Notes under the pieces: model-generated
What the model was told of the DNA's origin: nothing
Database searches by the model: none
The model's input: only the letters and a program-made list of their open reading frames with translations
Made by a program: the position numbers and the translations under genes
Shown here: positions 24,598 to 33,110 of the stretch, piece after piece
Layout: each line of letters opens with the position of its first letter
Numbering within the stretch: the first letter of the stretch is position 1
NCBI GenBank assembly: GCA_032622095.1
Contig: CP136066.1
Coordinates: 41,613,835-41,677,834, forward strand
Direction: 5' to 3'
Source of the DNA: Siphonodentalium dalli
Taxonomy: Eukaryota > Mollusca > Scaphopoda > Gadilida > Siphonodentaliidae
Length of the DNA stretch: 64,000 bases

Positions 24598-24629
24598 GAT
24601 AGATGTTCCTGTCATTGATGTGACATTTC

Positions 24630-25235
24630 TGATCGAAAAAATGAAAATGGACTTAGACATTTTTTCATTACTATTTTAAAGTTTGTATAATTCTGACCAG
24701 AGATGACACATCGACACGAACAGAATCAATTGGTGGGGATCCTACAGTGAAAACGATTTTGTTGAAATTTATCATTTATTTTTCAAAAACAAGAACAAGA
24801 ACAATGAACAATAATATATTATTATACATCAATAATATTAACAAAGAACAATAATATATTATTGTTCATTGTTCTTGTTCTTGTTTTTGAAAAATAAATG
24901 ATAAATTTCAACAAAATCGTTTTCACTGTAGGATCCCCACCAATTGATTCTGTTCGTGTCGATGTGTCATCTCTGGTCAGAATTATACAAACTTTAAAAT
25001 AGTAATGAAAAAATGAAAATGGACTTAGACATTTTTTCATTACTAATTTAAAGTTTGTATAATTCTGACCAGAGATTACACATCGACACGAACAGAATCA
25101 ATTGGTGGGGATCCTACAGTGAAAACGATTTTGTTGAAATTTATCATTTATTTTTCAAAAACAAGAACAAGAACAATGAACAATAATATATTATTATACA
25201 TCAATAATATTAACAAAGAACAATAATTTATGTAC
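24630..25235. repeat. Terminal-repeat-like sequence in +/-/+ triplicate beside the Polinton-like element
   Basis: The same ~200-bp sequence, containing 'attggtggggatcctacagt' and 'aaaacaagaacaagaacaat', is present in direct order at about 24,635-24,835, reversed at about 24,845-25,015 and direct again at about 25,008-25,230. Each outer edge carries a small hairpin ('aatgaaaaaatg' / 'cattttttcatt'). It directly precedes the capsid/protease end of the element. Polintons carry long terminal inverted repeats, so I read this as a rearranged terminus, possibly a head-to-head junction. No matching copy was seen to the right of 33.1 kb. Confidence 0.7.
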
Positions 25236-25403
25236 AAAACAAGGTCTCAGATTTGAAGAAACTTAATTGAACATCCTACAACATCCTACGCTGAATCAAT
25301 AACAAAAGAGTCTATTTTGTGGAGTTGTTGACACATTCGTTGTTATCTGGTCGTCGTCTTCTTTGCGTTGTATGTATATCAGCCGTCGATGTCCTGGTGA
25401 AGT

Positions 25404-25877
25404 TTAATTCAACAGCAAATTTGCTTTTCTGTATAATCGACCATAGTGCTTTCCAAACCATCGAACTATTGTTCTGTCATTCTTGAAGAAATCCCGAGAA
25501 TTGAATAATCTTTTCATCCTCTTTCCTTTCATCATGTGGTGGAGTGCGAATATACAATATAATCCACACACATTTGTCGCACGATGTTGATATCGTGTTG
25601 TATTCATTTTCCATGCTGATGAGTTCCTTTTTATGAATGGTAACATATATCGTCTCGGTGGTGGTAGTCCAAATGAGTCGAAGTATACAGCTGATCTTCC
25701 ATTGAATAACATCAATGTCCAGTGTTCTCCTGGCTGATCCGATGAGTGCGTGTTCACAATATATGCTTGAATATGCTGTGGTTTCTTCTCTGGTAACAGA
25801 TCTCTAGCACAAACATGTGTGTTAAGTTTACACAACCAGGAATTGTCCAGAATATATTGAAGTTCAGCTGTCTGCAT
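25404..25877 (-). CDS. Adenain-like cysteine protease (capsid maturation protease)
   Basis: A 157-aa product, ATG start. The catalytic set of the adenovirus-protease/Ulp1-like family is visible in order: H52 in 'GEHWTLMLF', D67 in 'VYFDSFG', Q97 in 'RYQHRA', and C104 in 'NVCGLYC'. In adenoviruses and Polintons this enzyme cleaves capsid and core precursors during particle maturation. Length is near the usual minimum for the family, and all four active-site positions are retained, so this gene may still be intact. It is the last gene of the element. A 94-aa frame upstream (25,754-26,038) overlaps its start in another frame. Confidence 0.88.
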   Translation of the reverse strand: MQTAELQYILDNSWLCKLNTHVCARDLLPEKKPQHIQAYIVNTHSSDQPGEHWTLMLFNGRSAVYFDSFGLPPPRRYMLPFIKRNSSAWKMNTTRYQHRATNVCGLYCIFALHHMMKGKRMKRLFNSRDFFKNDRTIVRWFGKHYGRLYRKANLLLN

Positions 25878-26038
25878 CGTTGTAATTCTCTTTGACTCGC
25901 TGTGACCACATCAGAGTCCACTCTGCGTCGAATTTTTTGCGGTTGAGCTCCAAACTGTTTCTCAGATGATCCCACATGATGAATGCTTCGAACTTCTCCT
26001 TGCAGTGTGGGTTTAACTCCATCAGTTTCGGGAATCAT
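25754..26038 (-). CDS. Unknown small protein of the Polinton-like element
   Basis: 94 aa, starting at an ATG whose codon overlaps the end of the 95-aa gene upstream by a few bases and ending inside the protease gene in a different frame. No domain recognised. The upstream half, ahead of the protease start, is most likely to be the real part. It may instead be the displaced C-terminal half of the preceding protein after a frameshift. Confidence 0.35.
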   Translation of the reverse strand: MIPETDGVKPTLQGEVRSIHHVGSSEKQFGAQPQKIRRRVDSDVVTASQRELQRCRQLNFNIFWTIPGCVNLTHMFVLEICYQRRNHSIFKHIL

Positions 26039-26322
26039 CTTTCCATAACATTGTATATGTCAAGTTTAATCAGCGCTAAGTCGATAAACTGGTTTGTCCA
26101 ATCATCAGTTGTAGAGTACAAACACAGAACATGTTCACGTTGACTAGGATGTTCTATTTTACATCCTTCACAGTTTTCTGACACTTCCTTGCGAATAAGT
26201 TCTTGTAGTTCTTCAATCATAGCGTTGTTGAGTGTGTCCAAGATCAGGTTCCATCTCGGAGCAAAGTTTTGTGAACATTGGTATTCTTCATAGTAGTTCC
26301 ATAGCTGTGATGTGAACTCCAT
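26035..26322 (-). CDS. Conserved small protein between major capsid and protease genes
   Basis: 95 aa, beginning 2 nt after the major capsid stop. It has 'CEGC...HPSQREHVLC', a cysteine/histidine pattern that could bind a metal ion. I believe similar 'C-x2-C ... SQ-x2-H-x2-C' proteins accompany this capsid type in other invertebrate elements, but that is from memory and the function is unknown to me. It might continue in the 94-aa frame that overlaps its end. Confidence 0.5.
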   Translation of the reverse strand: MEFTSQLWNYYEEYQCSQNFAPRWNLILDTLNNAMIEELQELIRKEVSENCEGCKIEHPSQREHVLCLYSTTDDWTNQFIDLALIKLDIYNVMER

Positions 26323-26323
26323 C

Positions 26324-27628
26324 CTAATAGTCAGTAAGCACTTCTCTCAAAGCTGTGATCTCTATTTCACTGTCAAATTCAGCATACACCAAAACGTTGA
26401 CGGCTGTAGTGAGAGCTGTTAAGAATTGAAGCTCCAAACGCAGGTTCCCTGTCTTTATAGGATGTAGATGCCCCTCGTCGCTTCCTTGGTCCGGTGTCAA
26501 GTCGAAACCCCACACACAATAACCATTCATATATTCTTTTAAATTAATGCCAATTGATTTGTTAACACCAAACATTCCTAAAGATTGATACAAAGATAAA
26601 TATGATCTGAGACATTGTTTTGTTGCGAAGTTTGGTTCAAATGGACGGTTATGTATTGTATGACCGTCTTGACTAACTTCCAATATATTCAAACTGAAAT
26701 GTTTGAAGTGGAATGGATTGGTACCCAAATCTCCATTCATATCTTTATTTTCGACCAACGCAATAAAAAGTCTCTTTGGTAATTGTACTTGAAATAAGTG
26801 GTCTTCAATTTTTGATCTAAGTTTAGTACTAATTGTGAAAGTTTTTATTTCTACTCGTCTGATAGGTAGTTTCATTTTTGACTGGACAATTTCTTGATTT
26901 AATTTATTTGAGACCGCTGGAAAGAGACTAACTGTTCTGACATGCAACACTGCTGATTCGAAAACAATTTGTCCATCCTCGGCGCCAATGAGGCAAAATT
27001 TTGATGGTGATCTGTTTAATCTGATACGAATTTCAATTCCATTTGGTAAATATTTTTCTTGAAGAAACAGATCAGTGTGTAAGCGCCCACATAGTTCAAC
27101 AATTTTACTACCACTGCTCAAACTTTCTCTAGAAGTTAACCCAGCATTAGTACCACCTTTGGTACTCTCTTCAAAATGTTCTGCTGTATCGCCATACCAC
27201 ATTTCTAAATTTGCTAATTGATTATCTTTATATTCTGGAGAGTATCCCAACAGATTTTCGAAATATGCTCGGTATGGGTAAGTGTCAGAATTCGAAGTTA
27301 TCAATTTGTTGTTCAAGTAAACATCGATACTGCTGAACATACTATGAAAGAAATTGTTAACAGGTGCTAATTCCGTACCAGCTACCAAATTAGTTCCATC
27401 TTTTTTTGTAATTTTGAATTTCACATAAAGATAAGATTGATTAATATCTGTCCACTTTTCGGTTTGAGATGGTATGACAAACTCTATCGGAGCAGAATTA
27501 TTCAGCGGTGCAATCGGATGATTTTCGATCCACTGCGATTCTGACATTGTAGCCACCGTTGGTGGAACATGTGTTATATCAAGTTCCGATTTATTGCATT
27601 CGCATGATCCATTTACCATTTGTGCCAT
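26324..27628 (-). CDS. Double-jelly-roll major capsid protein (hexon-like, F54H12.2-like family)
   Basis: 434 aa, ATG start, complete frame. The N-terminal half carries 'APIEFVIPSQTEKWTDI', 'SYLYVKFKI' and 'APVNNFFHSMFSSIDVYLN', and the C-terminal half carries 'NPFHFKHFSLN' and 'GNLRLELQF'. These are hallmarks of a family often annotated in invertebrate genomes as 'F54H12.2-like' and which I assign to the hexon-like major capsid of Polinton/adintovirus elements. Such proteins assemble as trimers into the icosahedral shell. It is followed 2 nt later by the small Cys-rich gene and preceded 2 nt upstream by the core-like gene. No stop or frameshift is seen. Confidence 0.82.
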   Translation of the reverse strand: MAQMVNGSCECNKSELDITHVPPTVATMSESQWIENHPIAPLNNSAPIEFVIPSQTEKWTDINQSYLYVKFKITKKDGTNLVAGTELAPVNNFFHSMFSSIDVYLNNKLITSNSDTYPYRAYFENLLGYSPEYKDNQLANLEMWYGDTAEHFEESTKGGTNAGLTSRESLSSGSKIVELCGRLHTDLFLQEKYLPNGIEIRIRLNRSPSKFCLIGAEDGQIVFESAVLHVRTVSLFPAVSNKLNQEIVQSKMKLPIRRVEIKTFTISTKLRSKIEDHLFQVQLPKRLFIALVENKDMNGDLGTNPFHFKHFSLNILEVSQDGHTIHNRPFEPNFATKQCLRSYLSLYQSLGMFGVNKSIGINLKEYMNGYCVWGFDLTPDQGSDEGHLHPIKTGNLRLELQFLTALTTAVNVLVYAEFDSEIEITALREVLTDY

Positions 27629-27630
27629 GA

Positions 27631-28053
27631 TTAATCAAAAATATCAAGAGCTCGACTGCTAGGATGTTTTTTCGACTGACTTTTTCGGCGTTTGACAGCT
27701 GAATGATTCATTTTTGAATTCGCTACTCTTTTTCTAGGTTTTTGTCTCGAGTTCAAAATTTGATTTTTAGCTTGTGTGCCAAAAGATTTTAAAGCTTTTT
27801 TACCTTCAGACATCAACGCTTCTTTCGGACTTTTACCTTGATTAATAATTTCATCTGCAACACCAAAAGTGTGTTTTTTCGCAAGTTGTAAACCTGTCCG
27901 ACCAATCGGTTTTAGAAATGGTACAGCAGATCTCATAAGTGATTTAAAAATTGAACCAATACCGTTACCATATTGCCGTGGTACGCCTCTATACACGGGG
28001 AACATTGTTTTTAGAATTCCTCTCGTTTTCTGAAATGCAACTTCGCCAAACAC
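27631..28053 (-). CDS. Core/pVI-pVII-like basic protein
   Basis: 140 aa. The N-terminal part has 'MFPVYRGVPRQYGNGIGSIF', a phrase typical of a small protein that sits next to the major capsid gene in these elements. The C-terminal part is rich in K/R ('RQKPRKRVANSK', 'AVKRRKSQSKK'), suiting DNA binding. By position and composition it parallels adenovirus minor core or membrane-lytic precursor proteins; which of these is uncertain. Its start overlaps the end of the penton fragment by 43 nt in another frame, so the true start may be the internal ATG about 16 codons in. Confidence 0.65.
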   Translation of the reverse strand: MFGEVAFQKTRGILKTMFPVYRGVPRQYGNGIGSIFKSLMRSAVPFLKPIGRTGLQLAKKHTFGVADEIINQGKSPKEALMSEGKKALKSFGTQAKNQILNSRQKPRKRVANSKMNHSAVKRRKSQSKKHPSSRALDIFD

Positions 28054-28337
28054 TTACCACCAATAAACTGAATTGATTTTCCTGTGTCGCCACTTATATT
28101 TACACTAATTTTGTCAAAGTATGACTTTGAAACTGGAACATAATGTAAATTTAAAAATTCATGTTTTACATGTAATCCGTCGATATCTCTTTTAATTCTG
28201 AAAGAAACAACTCGTAAAATTTGTACTTCAACATTTCCAACAATTGTGAAATCGGCAATATCAGAATAAACAAACATTAGATTATGACCAACATTCATAT
28301 CTACACCAAACGGAAATCTATTATTTGAATGGTACAA
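28011..28337 (-). pseudogene. Penton/minor capsid protein, C-terminal fragment
   Basis: 108 codons open, with no ATG at the 5' end. The segment 'NNRFPFGVDMNVGHNLMFVY' and the closing 'KSIQFIGGKCLAKLHFRKR' match the C-terminal part of the single-jelly-roll penton-like protein that accompanies the F54H12.2-type capsid gene. The usual N-terminal half (a few hundred residues) is absent: the DNA between this frame and the next gene upstream is too short to hold it. The gene is therefore truncated by an internal deletion. A few codons in a shifted frame just upstream may be leftover N-terminus. Confidence 0.7.
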
Positions 28338-28373
28338 TAACCATTTTCTTCATATTTATTTGAGATTTAGTTT

Positions 28374-28742
28374 TTACAAAATATTGTTAACAACTGCACC
28401 TAATGTTTTGCTAATCAATGGAGCAAGAAATAATAATGGTAAAAAGCCACCTTTTTGATTCAAAATTTTCTTCTTTTGTTGCAAAGGTTTGTTCTTGTCT
28501 GCAAGATATCTGATATGTTTACGCTTCGAATGTAACTTGCGGTTCTAAGCTTCATTCAGTTTTACATTACCTTTTAAAAGATTTTGACAACATTCTGAAA
28601 TGCAATCCATCACTTGTTTCGGAGCATCGTTGATCATTTTCTTTTTATATGCAGATGGAACTTTACTCATTGCAACAATCAACTCACCATATTTTTTTAT
28701 CAGCGGTGCTTTCCTGCTCTTAGTTTTTGAAGGCATCTTCAC
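28374..28742 (-). pseudogene. Small basic protein with hydrophobic C-terminus, broken by an in-frame TAG
   Basis: A 65-codon frame (28,545-28,742) is followed by TAG and then by 56 further codons in the same frame ending at 28,374. The first part is basic with 'CISECCQNLLKGNVKL'. The part after the stop has a lysine/arginine run and then 'GGFLPLLFLAPLIS', a glycine-led hydrophobic/amphipathic segment. This layout is common for a small protein in the capsid cluster of Polinton-like elements, perhaps a membrane-active or DNA-condensing minor protein. The stop suggests decay. Function is inferred from composition and position only. Confidence 0.6.
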
Positions 28743-28792
28743 AGTCTAAGTAGTTGTCTCAAAATGAGCAGAAAAATTATATGTTTCATCTT

Positions 28793-29380
28793 TTATCTTT
28801 TCTGATTGAACCATTCTAAAGCTTCGAATGCAGATTTCGATGCATCAGACAACGGCATAAATTTTGAAAATTCAAGATCAATAACTGGTTTGTTTTGTAA
28901 CGGTTGATGTTGAGGGTTCTGCTGAGAAGGTATAGGTGTAAATTTAGAATGTTGATTTTGTTGAGTTTGCATCGGTGTAAACTTTGAATGATTTAGAGAA
29001 AGTTTTGTTTTACGTTTAGATTCTTTTTGCCTACCCCTTTGTTGTGTTTGCATCAGTGTAATCTTTGAACGTTTTGGAGAAACCTTTGATTTACTTTTAG
29101 ATTGTCTACCAGTTTGTTCAAATGAATTTTTCAAAAGACTTCTAATTAAAACTCCTCCAAGGAACCCACTACCACCTCGTTGTAAAATTAATTTGCGTTT
29201 TGTTTCCATATCAGTTGATCGATCAGAGATTTTTTTAAGAACATTTTTATTTCTCTGAAAAAACTTTTTTGTCTGTGATGGTAATTTCCAATCATTTTCA
29301 AGAAATAATTCAGCTGCAAAAGTGAAGAAATTTATAATTTGTGACAGTTCATCATGACTAAACATCTCGGTGGACGACAT
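28793..29380 (-). CDS. Low-complexity basic structural-type protein of the element
   Basis: I choose the ATG at 29,380 ('MSSTEMF'), which lies just after the ATPase stop; the open frame reaches 29,446 and overlaps the ATPase end. The product is about 195 aa. The middle has 'KRKLILQRGGSGFLGGVL', again a basic stretch leading to a Gly-rich hydrophobic segment. The C-terminal part repeats 'HSKFTP(M/I)' and 'QTQQ' motifs. No enzyme domain. Position between ATPase and capsid genes suggests a minor structural protein; this is inference. Confidence 0.55.
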   Translation of the reverse strand: MSSTEMFSHDELSQIINFFTFAAELFLENDWKLPSQTKKFFQRNKNVLKKISDRSTDMETKRKLILQRGGSGFLGGVLIRSLLKNSFEQTGRQSKSKSKVSPKRSKITLMQTQQRGRQKESKRKTKLSLNHSKFTPMQTQQNQHSKFTPIPSQQNPQHQPLQNKPVIDLEFSKFMPLSDASKSAFEALEWFNQKR

Positions 29381-29411
29381 GGTTCTAAAATGAAAAAAGT
29401 AACAACTGAAT

Positions 29412-30062
29412 TTATACTTTTGAATAAATGACAGGACCTCGGTCATTAGCTGTCAACCATTTATGGAAAATATCAGTTCTAATTCGCAAATAATTTTCTG
29501 TTCTAGGATGAAAATCTACTAAAATATATCCATGATTTACTGAAGTTGCATCTTCGTATGCTTGTTTCAAATGATTGGTTTGCATTTGATGAGCCAAAAC
29601 TTTTATTTGATTTTTATCTCGAACGCTTTGAAATAAAACCATGTAGTGTGCATTCAAACTTATAGTTCTGCTACTTTTTGATTTTTGGAACATGTTTTGA
29701 GTAATGTAAATTATTGAAGCATTTCGATGGTGACCTTTTCTAGTAAACCAAAGCATTATTTTGTCTTCATCTTGTTCCCCCATCATGTCATCGAAAACAA
29801 CAAGATGAGGAAATGATTTATCTGATACAATTTCCTCATCATCGTCTGGAATGCCATCGATAAACTCAACGTTATCAATTTCTTTTATACGATTGTATGT
29901 GTCTTGCCATTCTTTGTAACACCAAACTATTTTCTTTGGTGGTGTTTGGAATAAATCGGGTTTAAGTTCAATAACTTTTTTAACAAATTCTGTTTTACCT
30001 GATCCACTAGGTCCGCTGATAAAGAAATTACACGGATGTTGGAAAAGTAAAGATTCTTCCAT
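29412..30062 (-). CDS. FtsK/HerA-type genome-packaging ATPase
   Basis: 216 aa, ATG start. The Walker A motif is 'GPSGSGKTE' (residues 17-25), Walker B is 'LVVFDDMM' (about 87-94), and 'SIIYITQNMF' (about 114-123) matches the sensor strand with its conserved Q/N. Size and spacing fit the A32/FtsK-like packaging ATPases of Polintons and adintoviruses, which pump DNA into the preformed shell. The frame is uninterrupted and all nucleotide-binding residues are in place. It lies between the unknown 231-aa gene and the basic protein gene. Confidence 0.88.
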   Translation of the reverse strand: MEESLLFQHPCNFFISGPSGSGKTEFVKKVIELKPDLFQTPPKKIVWCYKEWQDTYNRIKEIDNVEFIDGIPDDDEEIVSDKSFPHLVVFDDMMGEQDEDKIMLWFTRKGHHRNASIIYITQNMFQKSKSSRTISLNAHYMVLFQSVRDKNQIKVLAHQMQTNHLKQAYEDATSVNHGYILVDFHPRTENYLRIRTDIFHKWLTANDRGPVIYSKV

Positions 30063-30095
30063 GTTGTCACTTTGATGCCTAATCAGAGAGTGAAC

Positions 30096-30791
30096 TTAAC
30101 GACGTGTGAATTTAGTTTTTAAAGAGAAATCTCCAAAGCTGTAAATATTTCCAAACATTTCAATAATCCAAGTATTATAGTCTTCTATTCTTCTGTTTGT
30201 TCTGTAAATAAAAAAATCATTTCCTATAATGTTTTTAATTTTTGCATATGTTGACATTTTTTTTGTTAACAAATACCCATAGATCCTAGGAACTGATTTA
30301 AAGGTTCCACTAGCAAGAGGATAATTATCTTCATACTTTGTATAATGAATATAGTCATGTTCATCAAAAGTTTCTAAATCTAAATGGTGTTGATCACCAC
30401 CAAATAGCCAAAAATTAGATATTCTTTCAATGAGAAAAAATGTTTTGAATTTAATAAATGATTTAATATAGTTTTGAGAGAAATGAGAAAATATACTTGT
30501 CTCGAGATAGTCCAATCTCTGTAAACATTCGTCGACATCACAGCATCGTAGTATTGCTTTCTTTTCTCTTTCAAACCAGACTTCTTGTAATTCCTTCTTT
30601 ATCTCTGGAATGAGTGTTGACTGTGCCACCAAATATCCATAAATCTTCTCAGCAATTTCTGGAGGTACTACTCCTGTCAACATCTTGACATGAAATGACT
30701 CAACATCTCCATTCGTATGGATATGTGTGAATACCATTGACGAGTTTTCGTTTTGTGTACACCGATCTGAAAGTTTTGGTTTGACACTCAC
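30096..30791 (-). CDS. Unknown protein of the element, next to the polymerase
   Basis: 231 aa, ATG start, 33 nt upstream of the ATPase gene. The 5' end overlaps the 3' end of the polymerase gene by about 92 nt in another frame. Features visible are a short cysteine pair ('RCCDVDECL') and many aromatic residues; there is no domain I recognise. Its uninterrupted length within a compact operon-like cluster supports a real gene. Confidence 0.6.
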   Translation of the reverse strand: MSVKPKLSDRCTQNENSSMVFTHIHTNGDVESFHVKMLTGVVPPEIAEKIYGYLVAQSTLIPEIKKELQEVWFEREKKAILRCCDVDECLQRLDYLETSIFSHFSQNYIKSFIKFKTFFLIERISNFWLFGGDQHHLDLETFDEHDYIHYTKYEDNYPLASGTFKSVPRIYGYLLTKKMSTYAKIKNIIGNDFFIYRTNRRIEDYNTWIIEMFGNIYSFGDFSLKTKFTRR

Positions 30792-33103
30792 TAATCAGTT
30801 GATGGTACTTTTGTCTTTTAATTCTGGAAGGATACTCAACAACAGTTTTGAAATTTTCACGATCATTAACACATTGTACCATTGTTTCAAAATTAACTTT
30901 TTGACTTGTGCTGTAATCAAGAGTGATACCCTTTACCTTACATTTGGTGTATCTTCCCCCATCTTTGATGTATTCATATCCGTAGTTCTTTGGCCCAAGT
31001 CCAACAAATTTGACAATCTTTGCATCTGGATGTTCGTCGCTCCATTTCCCCAATCTTCCTTCGATAGTTTTGATGTTCTTCTTTGATGGATCACTGACAT
31101 ACATACAGCTGTCTGTATCAAAATACAGCACTCTATCTCCAAGTTTTTTAAAAACTTTATACAATTGTAATCTTGCATACGCTGTAACAAAAGAAGCAAC
31201 AACAACATTTGCTGAATGATGAGGTTCAATATTATCTAAAATATCAACATAATTTACCAGAATGAATTTGTCACCATCAAGAAGTGTAACATTTTGAACA
31301 ATTATATTGTTACTAGTAAGCAATTCAAAATAACGTGATGGCTTATCCACATACTCTGTTTTTGACATAAGATTTCTTTGTGCATTCTTACCCCATATAC
31401 AATTAATCATAATTTTAGATATTTGGCGTTTTCCTGGATTCTTCTCGATGTTCTCCAATTTTATACCCTCAGCTGCATAATAATCCTGTACAAACTTTTG
31501 CTTCTGTTCTTCTGTCTCAACACCAAATGGATAACCACTACATTCCTGTTTGATCTTTAGATGTTTGTCGATATAGGATTTGTATATTTCATCTGTCCAA
31601 TCTGTCCAATGCCAAATTTGGTACACATCAAGTATTTTGTAGCCAACATCCATTGCTTTGAATAATTCTGGCGTGGTCCACACTCCGGTTATAGCTCGAT
31701 CTTCTTCTGAATGGTTACATGTCTCGTGCTCATTGATGGCACAAGTGTTGCACGAAGTAAAAACCATTTTCTTGTTACAATGAATCGGTAGAACTGGAAT
31801 ACACAATTTCGATGGTGGTAAAATTGTACATTTAACAAGGCCCGCATAGTCTCTAATGTGTTCTTGGTCGATCTGCTCTTGGCTCAAAATTTCTGGATGT
31901 CCAACGGTAGAATTTATATTTGTTGCAATATGGATACAACGAACACACATCGATGAACTTGATTTCTTTTGTGGAATCTTGATCAGTTTCCTCGTACAAT
32001 TTGATGGCATTTGTACGTCCACCAAACAACGCTTCTCTTGGCAAAATGGGGTCTCGATGTTTGTAGAAAGATTCCATTTGTTGTTTGAATTTCACATCCG
32101 ATTTCATTCTTTCGTCGATCTGATGCTCCCAAATTGATTCAACTCTGTAACCAAGACTTTCCAGTTCATCTTTCTTCTGTTGAGTTCTTGTATATAATTC
32201 TTCCATGGTGAGCATCGTATAGGGATTCTTGTATTGTCTGTTGTTGTAACATTTTGGACATCCATGAAACAGACATCCATTCATCTCAAAAACTGTTCTT
32301 GTGGCTTCCTCATATCCATCGACGTAGTGTCCGCCAATCTTGATTTCTCCTCCATTCAAAGCATGCTTGATTGTTATCATACGTGACAATGATAGATGTT
32401 GAAGCCAACGTATCGATTTCATGGAATAGTTTTTAGCACATGGGTATCCACCATCTGGAATGATTCCAATTGTTTTCTCTGGCATTGAATTCTTCCTCCA
32501 TGCCAAATTGCAAACCTGCGCCAATGTTATTGACTCAATGAACGGGTCAATCTGTTCTGTTTCCAATATGTATTTCCTGAAATTTCCACATCCACGGCGA
32601 AGAATATCCACGTCTGATTTGCAGTACTTCTCCATCTCTTCTTGGAAGTTGAATATCACGTAATTTTATATTTTCTCATTGTACCATTCAAAGAATTTCT
32701 CTCGATTTTCCACGCTCATCATGTCTGGTTTGTAGTAATCAGAAGACAAGTAAGGTCCAATGTAATTTTGAAACTTTGGTGAATTCGCCCAATGCGGAAA
32801 GTGTTATTTCGCCATCTCATTCAGCTGAAAAGTTTGTGGAAACTTTGAAAGCGGCATCATCAGAAAACTCAGAGAATCAATAACTTTCACGCTGTTGCAT
32901 TTTAAACTGAGAATTTTGTTTCCATTCATGATCAGTTCTGGTTTATGAATTCCACTTTGTATGAGTGCTTGAAGTAGAAACTGTGCATCGTATCCCTGAG
33001 CATTATGTGCTATTGCAACACATCCTTTGTGATCTTGGTGGAATAACCAGTTTGTGAAGTCTGTTAAAACGTTGTCACCCTTGAATACAAATTCTCTAAC
33101 CAA
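30700..33103 (-). pseudogene. Protein-primed family B DNA polymerase, frameshifted and N-terminally truncated
   Basis: Three fragments in different frames cover this gene. At 32,804-33,103 lies an exonuclease part with 'AHNAQGYDAQFL' (Exo II) and 'VKVIDSLSFLMMPLS'. At 31,853-32,659 lies 'YCKSDVDILRRGC' (Exo III) followed by a conserved TPR-type region. At 30,700-32,025 is the palm with 'YFDTDSCMYV' (DTD catalytic motif) and a C-terminus ending near 'TYPYEW', as in Polinton polymerases. Polintons replicate from a terminal protein with this enzyme. The first Exo motif and the N-terminal domain (several hundred residues) are missing upstream of 33,103. At least two frameshifts (near 32,000 and 32,660-32,800) make it inactive. 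Confidence 0.88.
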
Positions 33104-33110
33104 TATAATT

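Larger units (their letters stand above)
24630..33110 (-). mobile_element. Endogenous Polinton (Maverick)/adintovirus-like element, decayed
   Basis: Nine or so genes on one strand, with spacings of a few bases or short overlaps, form the set known for Polintons and adintoviruses: protein-primed DNA polymerase, packaging ATPase, double- and single-jelly-roll capsid proteins, core-like basic proteins and an adenain-like protease. Order on the minus strand is polymerase, unknown, ATPase, basic proteins, penton fragment, core-like, major capsid, unknown, protease. The polymerase end is truncated near 33,105 and no retroviral-type integrase is seen. Only one end has a terminal-repeat candidate. 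Multiple genes are broken, so it is a fossil or a passively maintained copy. Confidence 0.9.
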
